In this document: piece after piece, positions 19,373 through 28,135 of the stretch
Layout of the letters: the number at the start of each line of letters is the position of its first letter
Position numbering within the stretch: the first letter of the stretch is position 1
From: CALIZF01 sp046292445
GTDB lineage: Bacteria; Pseudomonadota; Alphaproteobacteria; Rhodobacterales; Rhodobacteraceae
Assembly: GCA_046292445.1 (NCBI GenBank)
Contig: JBKBQT010000022.1
Span: 1 to 55,180 of the forward strand
Length of the DNA: 55,180 nt
Reading direction: 5' to 3'
The notes under the pieces: generated by a model
What the model was told of the DNA's origin: nothing
Database searches by the model: none
What the model saw: the letters and a program-made list of their open reading frames with translations, nothing else
Position numbers and translations under genes: made by a program

Positions 19373-20413
19373 ATGACGACACGACGCAAGCTCATCACCA
19401 CCGGCGCGCTCGGCGCCGCCGCAACCCTCGCATCCCCGGCCATCGTGAAGGCGCAGACGGCGCGGCGTTGGCGGTTCCAGACCTATGCCGGCGCTGCTCT
19501 CGGCCAGTTCGTCACCAAGCCGGTGATCGACATGATCAACAATGCGGCCAAGGGCGAGCTCGAGATCGAGCTCTACTACGCCGATCAGCTCGTCCCGACC
19601 GGCGAATTGTTCCAGGCGCTGCAGCGCGGGACGATCGACGCGGTGCATTCGGATGACGACAGCATGGCTGCGCCCGTCGATATCTCGGTCTTTGGCGGGT
19701 ATTTCCCGCTGGCGGTCAAGCATGCGCTCGATGTGCCGGTGCTGTTCGACCAGTACGGCCTGCGCGAGATCTGGGCCGAGGCCTACCGCGAGGCGGGGGG
19801 CGTCGTGTGGCTGGGCGCGGCGGGACAGGACCCGTGCAACTTCAACACCAAGAAACCGATCCGCTCGCTTGCCGACCTGCAGGGCCTGCGCCTCTATACC
19901 TTTCCGACCGCGGGGCGGTTCCTCGCGCAGTTCGGCGTCGTGCCGATCCAGATCCCCTATGAGGATGCCGAAGTCGCGGCGCAGACGGGCGAGCTTGACG
20001 GGATGGCCTGGTCGGGCATCACCGAGGATTACACCGTCGGCTGGGCCGATGTGACCGACTACATCACCACCAACAACATCTCGGGCGCCTGGATCGGCTC
20101 GATGTATGTGAACGAACGGTCGTGGTCGGACCTGCCCGAGCACCTCAAGGCCATCGTCATGGCGGCGATCGAGGCCGGGCACCACTATCGCAACGCCTGG
20201 TACTGGGGCGGCGAGGCCAAGCTGCGCGCGACGGGCGACAAGCTCGAACTCACCTCGATCCCGGCCGAGGAATGGAAGGTGGTCGAGGATGCCGCCGTCG
20301 CGTTCTGGGACGAGATGGCGCAAATGTCGGAACGCTCTGCCAAGGTCGTGCAGATCTTCAAGGATTACAATGCCACCATCGCCAAGGCCGGCTGGCCCTA
20401 CACGGCGCTCTGA
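19373..20413 (+). CDS. TRAP transporter solute-binding protein (DctP family)
   Basis: Periplasmic receptor, 346 residues. The N-terminus has a twin-arginine-type signal (TRRKLITTGALG, then an Ala-rich core) with cleavage likely near AQT at about 28. The family ligand-binding region LQGLRLYTFPTAG and EDAEVAAQTGELDGM are present. Strong ribosome site AAGGAGG before ATG 19373. DctP receptors usually bind an organic acid or zwitterion through a conserved Arg; the linked catabolic genes suggest an amine- or alcohol-bearing compound. Confidence 0.94.
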   Translation: MTTRRKLITTGALGAAATLASPAIVKAQTARRWRFQTYAGAALGQFVTKPVIDMINNAAKGELEIELYYADQLVPTGELFQALQRGTIDAVHSDDDSMAAPVDISVFGGYFPLAVKHALDVPVLFDQYGLREIWAEAYREAGGVVWLGAAGQDPCNFNTKKPIRSLADLQGLRLYTFPTAGRFLAQFGVVPIQIPYEDAEVAAQTGELDGMAWSGITEDYTVGWADVTDYITTNNISGAWIGSMYVNERSWSDLPEHLKAIVMAAIEAGHHYRNAWYWGGEAKLRATGDKLELTSIPAEEWKVVEDAAVAFWDEMAQMSERSAKVVQIFKDYNATIAKAGWPYTAL

Positions 20414-20422
20414 TGCGCCCCG

Positions 20423-20443
20423 CCCCGGCCGCCGCGGCCGGGG
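20423..20443 (+). terminator. Intra-operon hairpin after the solute-binding protein gene
   Basis: CCCCGGCC (20423-20430) pairs perfectly with GGCCGGGG (20436-20443) around a five-base loop, nine bases after the dctP-type stop codon, with no T-run. Stem-loops here often give the receptor more transcript than the permeases or the next genes, by partial termination or by protecting the upstream mRNA. The synthetase gene starts 29 bases later. Confidence 0.5.
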
Positions 20444-20472
20444 CATCGCCCCCTATCGGAAAGACCCCGACC

Positions 20473-21834
20473 ATGCCCGGCACCCTTACCCTCGACGCCC
20501 TCCGTCAGGCCGTTGACGACGGCGCGATCGACACCGTCATCGTCGCCGCGGTGGACATGCAAGGCCGCCTCATGGGCAAGCGGTTCCACGCCCGCCATTT
20601 CGCCGACCACGGCTGGCGCGAAACGCATTGCTGCAACTACCTGCTGGCGGTGGACATGGAGATGACGCCCGTCCCCGGCTATGCCTCGGCCAACTGGGCG
20701 GCGGGATACGGCGACTATACCGTCAGACCGGACCTTTCGACTCTCCGCCGCATCCCCTGGGCGCCCGGCGCGGCGCTGGTCCTGGCCGACCTGATCGACC
20801 ACCACGCCGAGGCCGAGGTCGCGGTCAGCCCGCGGGCCATCCTGCGCCGCCAGATCGCCCGCGCCCGCGCCATGGGGTTCGAGCCGATGATGGCGACCGA
20901 GCTCGAATTCTACCTCTTCGACAACAGCTATGAATCGCTGCGCGGCGGCGTCACCGGGCTGCGTCCCGTCTCGGGCTACAACGAGGATTACCACATCTTC
21001 CAGCCCGCCAAGGTCGAGGCGATCATGCGCGCGGTCCGCAACGGCCTGCACGATGCCGGCGTGCCGGTCGAAAGCACCAAGGGCGAGGCCGAGGCGGGTC
21101 AGCACGAGATCAACATCCGCTATTCCGACGCGCTCGACGCCGCCGACAACCACGTGATAACCAAGGCCGCGATCAAGGAAATCGCCTGGGCGCAGGGCCG
21201 GTCGGTCACCTTCATGGCCAAATACGACCATCGCCGCGCCGGGTCCTCGGCGCATGTGCACCAGTCGCTCTGGGCGGACGGCGAGCCGGCGTTCCTCGGC
21301 GTCGGCGCGGGGCATGCGATGTCGCCGACGATGCAGCACTACCTTGCCGGCCAGCTTGCCCATGCGCGGGACATCGCGGCCTTCCTTGCGCCGACTGTCA
21401 ACAGCTACAAGCGCTTCACCACCGGCATGTTCGCGCCGACCAAGGCGGTCTGGTCGTCGGACAACCGCACGGCGGGGTTCCGCGTGGTCGGCGAGGGCAC
21501 ACGGGGCCAGCGGATCGAGTGCCGCATCCCCGGCGCGGACATCAACCCCTACCTCTGCCTCGCGGCCCTGCTCGCCGCCGGCCTTGCGGGGATCGAGGAG
21601 CGCCTGCCGCTGGAACCCGAGGCGCGGGGCGACAACTACGCGGCGCAGGGCGTGCGCGAGATCCCCCATACCCTGCGCGAGGCGGCGGACCTGCTGCATG
21701 GATCGGCCATGCTGCGGTCGGCCTTCGGCAGCGATGTGGTGGATCACTATGTCCATGCCGCCCGCTGGGAAGTGTCCGAGATGGACCGCGTGGTGACCGA
21801 TTTCGAACTGGCGCGCGGGTTCGAGCGCGCCTGA
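20473..21834 (+). CDS. Glutamine synthetase family protein, gamma-glutamyl ligase type
   Basis: 453 residues from ATG 20473, which has GGAAAG upstream; ATG 20413 is in frame but would put the hairpin inside the coding region. GS-fold: an N-terminal beta-grasp, then the catalytic domain with ATELEFYLF, GQHEINIRY, the KYDHRRAGSSAHVHQS block, and CRIPGADINPYL. ATP-dependent joining of glutamate to an amine. True glutamine synthetase is unlikely in this context: relatives (PuuA, IpuC, GlnA4 types) attach glutamate to amines for breakdown. Amine substrate unknown. Confidence 0.88.
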   Translation: MPGTLTLDALRQAVDDGAIDTVIVAAVDMQGRLMGKRFHARHFADHGWRETHCCNYLLAVDMEMTPVPGYASANWAAGYGDYTVRPDLSTLRRIPWAPGAALVLADLIDHHAEAEVAVSPRAILRRQIARARAMGFEPMMATELEFYLFDNSYESLRGGVTGLRPVSGYNEDYHIFQPAKVEAIMRAVRNGLHDAGVPVESTKGEAEAGQHEINIRYSDALDAADNHVITKAAIKEIAWAQGRSVTFMAKYDHRRAGSSAHVHQSLWADGEPAFLGVGAGHAMSPTMQHYLAGQLAHARDIAAFLAPTVNSYKRFTTGMFAPTKAVWSSDNRTAGFRVVGEGTRGQRIECRIPGADINPYLCLAALLAAGLAGIEERLPLEPEARGDNYAAQGVREIPHTLREAADLLHGSAMLRSAFGSDVVDHYVHAARWEVSEMDRVVTDFELARGFERA

Positions 21835-21850
21835 CAGCCCGAGGGAACCG

Positions 21851-23242
21851 ATGACAACCGTGATCCGATGCATCTCGCCCGTGGACGGGCGGGTCTATGC
21901 CGAACGGCCCGCCCTGACGGCCGAGGCCGCGGCGGCGGCCGTGGCCCGCGCGCGGGCGGCGCAGGCGGGCTGGGCTGCCCGCCCGCTGGAGGACCGCATC
22001 GCGGCCGTCCGGGCCGGGGTGGCGGCGCTGAACGCGATGAAGGACCGCGTGGTCGAGGAACTGGCCTGGCAGATGGGCCGCCCGACCCGTTACGGCGGCG
22101 AATTCGGCGGCGTGAACGAGCGGACCGAATACATGGCCCGCATCGCCGCCGAGGCGCTGGCCCCGATGGTGGCCGAGGACAGCGACCGCTTCGCCCGCCG
22201 GATCGAACGCGCCCCGCAGGGCGTGGTCTTCGTGATCGCGCCATGGAACTACCCCTATCTGACGGCGATCAACACCATCGTCCCGGCGCTGATCGCGGGC
22301 AATGCGGTGATGCTCAAGCATGCTTCCCAGACGCTCCTGGTGGGCGAGCGGCTGGCCGAGGCGTTCCACGCCGGCGGGGTGCCGCCGGACGTGTTCCAGA
22401 ACGTCGTGCTCGACCACGGGGCGACCGAGGCGCTGATTGCCGCACGTTCGTTCGGTTTCGTGAACTTCACAGGCAGCGTGGCCGGGGGCCGGGCGATCGA
22501 ACGGGCGGCGGCGGGCACCTTCACCGCGCTGGGGCTGGAGCTTGGCGGCAAGGATCCGGGCTATGTGATGGAGGATGCCGATCTCGACTGGGCGGTGGAC
22601 GTGCTGATGGACGGGGCGATGTACAACGCCGGCCAGTGCTGCTGCGGGATCGAGCGGATCTATGTCGCCCGGCCGCTGTTCGACGCCTTCGTCGAAAAGG
22701 CGGTTGCGTGGACCGGGCAACTGCGGCTCGGCAATCCGTTCGACGCTGCAACGACGCTCGGCCCCATGGCGCATGCCCGCTTTGCGGCAACCGTGCGCGA
22801 GCAGACGGCCGAGGCGATGGCGCGGGGCGCGCGGGCGCTGATCGACCCCGCGCAATTCCCGCAGGACGACGGCGGCGCCTATCTGATGCCGCAGATCCTC
22901 GTGAACGTCGATCATTCGATGCGGGTGATGACCGAGGAAAGCTTCGGCCCCGTTGTCGGCATCATGCCGGTGGATGGCGACGATGCGGCGCTCGCGCTGA
23001 TGAACGACAGCCCCTACGGGCTGACGGCAAGCCTCTGGACGCAGGACGAGGGCCGCGCCTGGGCGCTCGCCCGGCGGATCGAGACCGGCACCGTCTACAT
23101 GAACCGCGCCGATTACCTCGACCCGGCGATCTGCTGGACCGGGTGCAAGGATACGGGGCGGGGCGGCGCGCTCTCGCCGCTCGGCTATCATGCGGTCACG
23201 CGGCCGCGCAGCTATCATTTCCGCAAGGTGAAACCGCAATGA
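21851..23242 (+). CDS. NAD(P)-dependent aldehyde dehydrogenase
   Basis: 463 residues. Cofactor region PWNYPY and GSVAGGR, general-base Glu230 in ALGLELGGKDP, catalytic Cys264 in GQCCCG, and EESFGPVVG in the C-terminal part. Oxidises an aldehyde to an acid. It starts 17 bases after the ligase, and its stop overlaps the next ATG by four bases (ATGA). In this operon it probably oxidises a gamma-glutamyl-protected aldehyde. Confidence 0.95.
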   Translation: MTTVIRCISPVDGRVYAERPALTAEAAAAAVARARAAQAGWAARPLEDRIAAVRAGVAALNAMKDRVVEELAWQMGRPTRYGGEFGGVNERTEYMARIAAEALAPMVAEDSDRFARRIERAPQGVVFVIAPWNYPYLTAINTIVPALIAGNAVMLKHASQTLLVGERLAEAFHAGGVPPDVFQNVVLDHGATEALIAARSFGFVNFTGSVAGGRAIERAAAGTFTALGLELGGKDPGYVMEDADLDWAVDVLMDGAMYNAGQCCCGIERIYVARPLFDAFVEKAVAWTGQLRLGNPFDAATTLGPMAHARFAATVREQTAEAMARGARALIDPAQFPQDDGGAYLMPQILVNVDHSMRVMTEESFGPVVGIMPVDGDDAALALMNDSPYGLTASLWTQDEGRAWALARRIETGTVYMNRADYLDPAICWTGCKDTGRGGALSPLGYHAVTRPRSYHFRKVKPQ

Positions 23243-24393
23243 CCGTGCCTTCCGTCAACTGGTCCTACCCGACCGCCATCAAGTTCGGCCCGGGGCGCAT
23301 CCGCGAGCTTGCCGAACACACCCGCGCCGCCGGGATCGTCCGGCCGCTTTTCGTGACCGACCGGGGGCTGGCCGCGCTGCCGATCGCCACGGCGGCGCTC
23401 GACATGCTGGAGGCGGCGGGGCTTGGCCGGGCGCTCTTCGCCGGCGTGGATGCCAACCCGACCGAGGCGAACATGGCCGAAGGGATCGCCGCCTTCCACG
23501 CCAGCGGGCACGACGGGGTGCTCGCCTTCGGCGGCGGCTCGGCGCTGGACCTCGCCAAGATGATCGCGCTGATGGCGCGGCAGCGGGCCGATCTTTCGGT
23601 CTGGGATCTCGAGGATATCGGCGACTGGTGGACGCGCGCCGATGCCGCCGCCATCGCGCCGGTCATCGCCGTGCCGACCACGGCCGGCACCGGATCCGAG
23701 GTCGGGCGGGCGGGCGTTCTGACCAACAGCGCCACGCATCGCAAAAAGATCATCTTTCACCCCGGCCTGATGCCCAAGGTCACGCTCTGCGATCCCGAAC
23801 TGACCGTGGGGATGCCGCCGGCGATCACCGCCGGCACCGGCATGGACGCGCTCGCCCATTGCCTCGAGGCTTATTGCAGTCCCTTCTTCCACCCGATGAG
23901 CGAGGGCATCGCGCTGGAAGGGATGCGGCTGGTGTTCGAGAACCTCGCCGCCGCCTACCGGGACCCGGGGAACATCGCGGCGCGGGCGAACATGATGGCC
24001 GCCGCTGCCATGGGGGCGGTCGCGTTCCAGAAGGGGCTGGGGGCGATCCACAGCCTGAGCCATCCGGTCGGCGCGGTCTACAACACCCACCACGGCACGA
24101 CGAACGCGGTGGTGATGCCCTTCGTCCTCGACGCGAACCGCCCGGCGATCGAGGACCGGATCGCCCGGGCGGCGGCCTATCTGGGGATCGCGGGCGGGTT
24201 CGACGGGTTCCGCGCGGCGGTGATGGACCTGCGCGCCGCGCTCGCCATCCCCCCGACGCTCGGCGCGCTCGGGGTCGAGGCGGCGCGGCTCGACGACCTC
24301 ACCGCCATGGCGCTCGAGGATCCGTCCTGCGGCGGCAACCCGGTGCCGATGACGCGGGACTGGACGCGGGCGCTGTTCGAGGCCTGCCTCTGA
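23239..24393 (+). CDS. Iron-containing alcohol dehydrogenase
   Basis: 384 residues from ATG 23239. Group III Fe-ADH: N-terminal NAD-binding block FGGGSALDLAK and TAGTGSEV, then a metal-binding half with the pattern DALAHCLEAY, HSLSHPVGA and THHGTTNAVV, which supply the Asp and three His ligands. Oxidises a primary alcohol to an aldehyde (or the reverse). Last of the TRAP-ligase-ALDH-ADH unit; the convergent RTX gene ends 16 bases beyond it. Confidence 0.94.
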   Translation: MTVPSVNWSYPTAIKFGPGRIRELAEHTRAAGIVRPLFVTDRGLAALPIATAALDMLEAAGLGRALFAGVDANPTEANMAEGIAAFHASGHDGVLAFGGGSALDLAKMIALMARQRADLSVWDLEDIGDWWTRADAAAIAPVIAVPTTAGTGSEVGRAGVLTNSATHRKKIIFHPGLMPKVTLCDPELTVGMPPAITAGTGMDALAHCLEAYCSPFFHPMSEGIALEGMRLVFENLAAAYRDPGNIAARANMMAAAAMGAVAFQKGLGAIHSLSHPVGAVYNTHHGTTNAVVMPFVLDANRPAIEDRIARAAAYLGIAGGFDGFRAAVMDLRAALAIPPTLGALGVEAARLDDLTAMALEDPSCGGNPVPMTRDWTRALFEACL

Positions 24394-24408
24394 CCCGCGT
24401 CCGCCGGG

Positions 24409-25587
24409 TCAGCCGAAAGCACCGGTGAGTTCAACGGTTATGAGCGGGGCAAGCTCGTCAAGGAGGACACCGTTGAACGTCATGACGTTGCCGTTGCCGA
24501 AGTTCAGCCGCGCCCCGTTCGCCGTCGCGCTGCCGAACTGATCCACAACCTCCTGGCCGGTCACGATGAGGCCCGGGATGGTGCCGCTGATAACCACCCT
24601 GTCGCCCCCGGCGCCGTCAAGGTCGCCGACAACCACCCGCACGCCACCGGCGATTACCGGCGCGAACACGAACGTATCGGCGCCCGGCCCGCCCACCATC
24701 ACGACCCGGCCGGGGCCGTTGGCGATCAGGACGTCGTTCCCCGTCCCGCCTTGCAGCGTGCTGTTGCCCTGACCGATCAGCGTGTCGTTGCCGCCGCCGC
24801 CGACAAGGACGTTGTTGCCGCCCCCGCCATCGATCCAGTCGTTCCCGCCATTGCCGCGCAGCGTGTCGTCGCCCGGCCCGCCCTCGATCGTGTCGTTGCC
24901 GCGGCCGCCCTCGACCAGGTTGTTCCCCGCGCCGGTGTCGATCCGGTCGTTCCCGTCGCCCGCGCGGATCGTATCGTTGCCCTCGCCGCCAGACACGGTA
25001 TCGTTGCGCTTGCCGACGAAGATCACCCGCCCCGGACCCGGCGCAGGGTTCACGAGGTCGCCCTGCACGACCCGGCCGTTGAATGTTGCGAGCGGGATCG
25101 GCGTGTTCGCTGCGAAGGGCCCGAACGGGAACGGCGTGGCGTTCGGCAGGATGGACTGCACGAAGTTGGTCGCCATCGCCGGCGTGAAGGTCGGCAGCAC
25201 CGTCGGCGCGCCTGTCACCGGATCGGGCAGCGGGACGATGCCGACGATGCGGCCCCCGCCCTCGCGCTGGGCCTCGAGCAGGAGGTGGGGGATGCTGTTG
25301 TCCACCCCGTCCCCGTCGATGTCGCCGATCGCAATCCCGAATCCCGCGCGGTCGCCGGGCCCGAGTGTCACGCGGCCGATGCGGGCTTCCAGCAGCGGCG
25401 AGGCGAACGCGGTGCCGATGGGCTGGATCACCTCGACCTTGTCGTCGCCGCCACGCCCGCCGATCCGGTGCGCGATCGTCGCCTGCCCCTCGGGCAGGAC
25501 AAAGGCGATCTGCGCTCTCTGGATGCTGGCCACATTGCCGAGGCGTCCGATGACGAACTGGATGGCGGGCAGGAGAAGGGTGGGCAC
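24409..25587 (-). CDS. RTX (hemolysin-type) calcium-binding repeat protein
   Basis: 392 residues from GTG 25587, which is preceded by GGAG at a good distance. The longer frame to 25728 gives an Arg-rich N-terminus with no counterpart in the family. The first 190 residues lack a signal peptide and have a DIDGDG calcium-like loop (about 100). Residues about 199-288 hold ten nonapeptide RTX units. The C-terminal 100 residues end acidic and hydrophobic (ELTGAFG), as in type I secretion substrates. No secretion genes are nearby. Probably exported and Ca2+-folded outside the cell; enzymatic activity not apparent. Confidence 0.85.
   Translation of the reverse strand: MPTLLLPAIQFVIGRLGNVASIQRAQIAFVLPEGQATIAHRIGGRGGDDKVEVIQPIGTAFASPLLEARIGRVTLGPGDRAGFGIAIGDIDGDGVDNSIPHLLLEAQREGGGRIVGIVPLPDPVTGAPTVLPTFTPAMATNFVQSILPNATPFPFGPFAANTPIPLATFNGRVVQGDLVNPAPGPGRVIFVGKRNDTVSGGEGNDTIRAGDGNDRIDTGAGNNLVEGGRGNDTIEGGPGDDTLRGNGGNDWIDGGGGNNVLVGGGGNDTLIGQGNSTLQGGTGNDVLIANGPGRVVMVGGPGADTFVFAPVIAGGVRVVVGDLDGAGGDRVVISGTIPGLIVTGQEVVDQFGSATANGARLNFGNGNVMTFNGVLLDELAPLITVELTGAFG
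24727..24991 (-). repeat. Ten tandem RTX nonapeptide repeats
   Basis: The DNA encodes units such as GGEGNDTIR, GGRGNDTIE, GGPGDDTLR, GGGGNDTLI and GGTGNDVLI on the minus strand. Pattern GGxGxDxUx forms a Ca2+-binding beta-roll. Two units (TGAGNNLVE and GGGGNNVLV) carry Asn where the calcium ligand Asp is usual, so binding is probably uneven along the roll. Confidence 0.9.
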
Positions 25588-25741
25588 GGCGACAACTCCA
25601 CAATTTCCAACGGCGGGATGGTGCCCGAGTTTCGCGACACTGGGACGACGCGTCTTGCCGACCGCCGCCGCGAGATTTCGGCGATTGACTCGCCCGGCGC
25701 CGGCGGCCATCCCGTGCCCGTCGGGCAAGCGCGAGGCTAGG

Positions 25742-27046
25742 ATGAAGATCGCGATGATCGGGACGGGCTATGTCGGCCTCGTCTCCGGGGTGTGTTTCTC
25801 GGATTTCGGGCATGACGTCGTCTGTGTGGACAAGGACGCGGGCAAGATCGAGCGCCTCGGCGCGGGCGAGGTTCCGATCTATGAACCCGGGCTCGATGCG
25901 CTCATGGCCAAGAATGTGGCGGCGGGGCGGCTGACCTTCACGACCGACCTTGCCGTTGCCGTGGCCGGGGCCGATGCGGTGTTCATCGCGGTCGGCACGC
26001 CGACGCGCCGCGGCGACGGGCATGCGGACCTGACCTATGTGATGGCCGCGGCGGCCGAGATCGCCCGGGCGCTGACGGGCTATGCCGTCGTCGTGACGAA
26101 ATCGACCGTGCCGGTCGGCACCAACGAAACGGTTGCGCGCACCATCGCCGCGGCCAATCCGGCGGCCGAATTCGATGTCGCCTCGAACCCCGAGTTCCTG
26201 CGCGAAGGCGCGGCGATCGACGATTTCATGCGCCCCGACCGGGTGGTGGTCGGCGTCAAGTCCGACCGCGCGCGCGAGGTGATGGGCGAGATCTACCGCC
26301 CGCTGTCGCTGCGCAACCTGACCATCGTCTACACCGATCTCGAATCGGCCGAGATGATCAAATATGCCGCCAACGCCTTCCTCGCGACCAAGATCACCTT
26401 CATCAACGAGATCGCGGCGCTCTGCGAGAAGGTGGGGGCAGACGTCAAGGCGGTGGCACATGGCATGGGCCTTGACGGGCGGATCGGGTCCAAGTTCCTG
26501 CATGCCGGGCCGGGCTACGGCGGATCATGCTTTCCCAAGGATACCCGCGCCCTCGCCCGGATCGGGCAGGAGCATGCGGTGCCGATGCAGATCACCGAGA
26601 CGGTCATCAAGGTCAACGAAGAGGTCAAGCGCCGGATGATCGACCGGATCGTCGATCTGTGCGACGGCCGGGTGGCGGGCAAGACGATCGCCGTGCTGGG
26701 CGTGACGTTCAAGCCCAACACCGACGACATGCGCGAGGCGCCGTCGCTGACCATCGTGCCCGCGCTGCTCGGCGCCGGGGCGAAGGTGCGCGTGGCCGAT
26801 CCGCAGGGCCGCAAGGAGGGCGAGGCGCTCTTGCCCGGCGTGCGCTGGACGGACGATGCCTATCATGCCGCCAAGGGCGCCGATGCGGTGGTCATCCTCA
26901 CCGAATGGAACGAATTCCGCGCCCTCGACCTCAAGCGGCTCGCGCGCCGGATGGCCGCGCCCCGGATGGCGGATCTGCGCAACATCTATTCGGCGCGGGA
27001 CGCCGAGCGGGCGGGGTTCGAGGCCTATGTGAGCGTCGGGCGCTGA
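25742..27046 (+). CDS. ugd: UDP-glucose 6-dehydrogenase
   Basis: Oxidises UDP-glucose to UDP-glucuronate for capsule, exopolysaccharide or lipid-linked sugars. 434 residues. N-terminal Rossmann GTGYVGLV (7-14), TKSTVPVGT, the central NEIAALCEK and GYGGSCFPKDT with catalytic Cys263, and a C-terminal UDP-binding domain (VTFKPNTDDMREAPS). ATG 25742; frames that extend upstream run through the divergent RTX gene and are not credible. Divergent from the RTX gene by 154 bases, so the two may share a control region. GDP-mannose dehydrogenase is less likely by length and motif. Confidence 0.93.
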   Translation: MKIAMIGTGYVGLVSGVCFSDFGHDVVCVDKDAGKIERLGAGEVPIYEPGLDALMAKNVAAGRLTFTTDLAVAVAGADAVFIAVGTPTRRGDGHADLTYVMAAAAEIARALTGYAVVVTKSTVPVGTNETVARTIAAANPAAEFDVASNPEFLREGAAIDDFMRPDRVVVGVKSDRAREVMGEIYRPLSLRNLTIVYTDLESAEMIKYAANAFLATKITFINEIAALCEKVGADVKAVAHGMGLDGRIGSKFLHAGPGYGGSCFPKDTRALARIGQEHAVPMQITETVIKVNEEVKRRMIDRIVDLCDGRVAGKTIAVLGVTFKPNTDDMREAPSLTIVPALLGAGAKVRVADPQGRKEGEALLPGVRWTDDAYHAAKGADAVVILTEWNEFRALDLKRLARRMAAPRMADLRNIYSARDAERAGFEAYVSVGR

Positions 27047-27070
27047 GGCGCCCCGCCGCTGCCGGGCGCG

Positions 27071-27805
27071 TCACCCCCGCCCGACATAGGGCATGGTCGT
27101 CGCCATCAGCGTCATGAACAGCACGTTCGCCTCGGCCGGCAGCGACGCCATGCGCAGCACCGCGTCGGCGGCCAGCGCGGGGTCGATGGTCGGCGGCAGT
27201 TCGGCCTCGGGGCCCGCGGCGCGCAGCCGCGCGATATGCCCGTCGAGCAGGGCGGTGCGGGCATTGCCGATGTCGATCTGCCCGCAGGCGATGCCATAGG
27301 GGCGACCGTCGAGCGACAGCGCCTTGGTCAGCCCCGTCACGGCATGCTTGGTCGCGGTATAGGCGACCGAACCGGGGCGCGGGCTGTGCGCCGCGATCGA
27401 TCCGTTGTTGATGATCCGCCCGCCCTGCGGCGCCTGACGCCGCATCTGCCCGAAGGCGGCGCGGGCGCACAGGACCATGCCGGTCAGGTTCACCGCAACC
27501 GACCGGTGCCAGTCGTCAAGCGGCATCTCGTCGATCAGGGCAGCGGGGGTGAAGATGCCGGCATTGTTGAACAGCACGTCGATCCGGCCGAACGCCGCCA
27601 CGGTCGCGGCGAAGGCCGCCTCGACCGCCGCGGCATCGGTCACGTCGCAGGCCAGCGGCAAGGCGCCGCGCTGTCCCGCCGCCACTTCGGCCAGCCTGTC
27701 CGCCCGCCGTGCAAGCAAGGCGACCTGCCAGCCGGCATCGAGGAAGGCCCGCGCCGTCACCGCGCCGATCCCGTCCGAGGCGCCGGTCACCACCGCGACG
27801 GGCAT
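27071..27805 (-). CDS. SDR-family oxidoreductase
   Basis: 244 residues. Cofactor loop GASDGIG (8-14), NNAGIF, Ser in NNGSIAAHS and the YTATKHAV Tyr-Lys block. Classical SDR fold; substrate unknown. Its ATG overlaps the stop of the small AsnC-type gene by one base (TGATG), so the two are co-translated. Confidence 0.92.
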   Translation of the reverse strand: MPVAVVTGASDGIGAVTARAFLDAGWQVALLARRADRLAEVAAGQRGALPLACDVTDAAAVEAAFAATVAAFGRIDVLFNNAGIFTPAALIDEMPLDDWHRSVAVNLTGMVLCARAAFGQMRRQAPQGGRIINNGSIAAHSPRPGSVAYTATKHAVTGLTKALSLDGRPYGIACGQIDIGNARTALLDGHIARLRAAGPEAELPPTIDPALAADAVLRMASLPAEANVLFMTLMATTMPYVGRG

Positions 27806-28041
27806 CAGAATGCCTTGAAGGTCATCGTCGTCAGCGTGCGCACGATGCCGGGGATGTCGAACAGGCGGTCGGACAGAAAACGCCCGACATCCTCGCCATC
27901 GGGGATATAGACCTTGGCGATGAGGTCATATTCGCCCGAGGTCGAATAAAGCTCGGACACCACTTCGCGGTCATAGACCGCGCCGGCGACCTCATAGGTC
28001 TTGCCGGGCGCGCAGCGGAACTGGACGAAGACGCAGATCAT
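27805..28041 (-). CDS. Stand-alone Lrp/AsnC ligand-binding (RAM) domain protein
   Basis: 78 residues from ATG 28041 (MICVFVQFRCAPGKTYEVAG), matching just the C-terminal effector domain of AsnC/Lrp regulators with no DNA-binding part. Ferredoxin-like fold with a ligand pocket at the dimer interface; such stand-alone domains may sense amino acids or modulate full-length Lrp proteins. First gene of a pair with the overlapping SDR. A Lrp regulator is encoded 4 kb away, though a link is only a guess. Confidence 0.88.
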   Translation of the reverse strand: MICVFVQFRCAPGKTYEVAGAVYDREVVSELYSTSGEYDLIAKVYIPDGEDVGRFLSDRLFDIPGIVRTLTTMTFKAF

Positions 28042-28135
28042 CGGGGCCCCCCTTGCCACATGCGGCCACGCTAGTGCGTCACCGGCACGCGCGAAAGGGG
28101 CGGGTTGACCCTGCAGGCAGGGCCGCCCGGCCGGA

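Noticed and set aside
17858..20446. An 862-codon minus-strand frame over the TRAP genes
   Set aside because: Conflicts with three well-supported transporter genes; no family motif.
28109..28122. Small CCCTG/CAGGG hairpin after the UbiK-like gene
   Set aside because: Five pairs and no T-run are too little to call a terminator.
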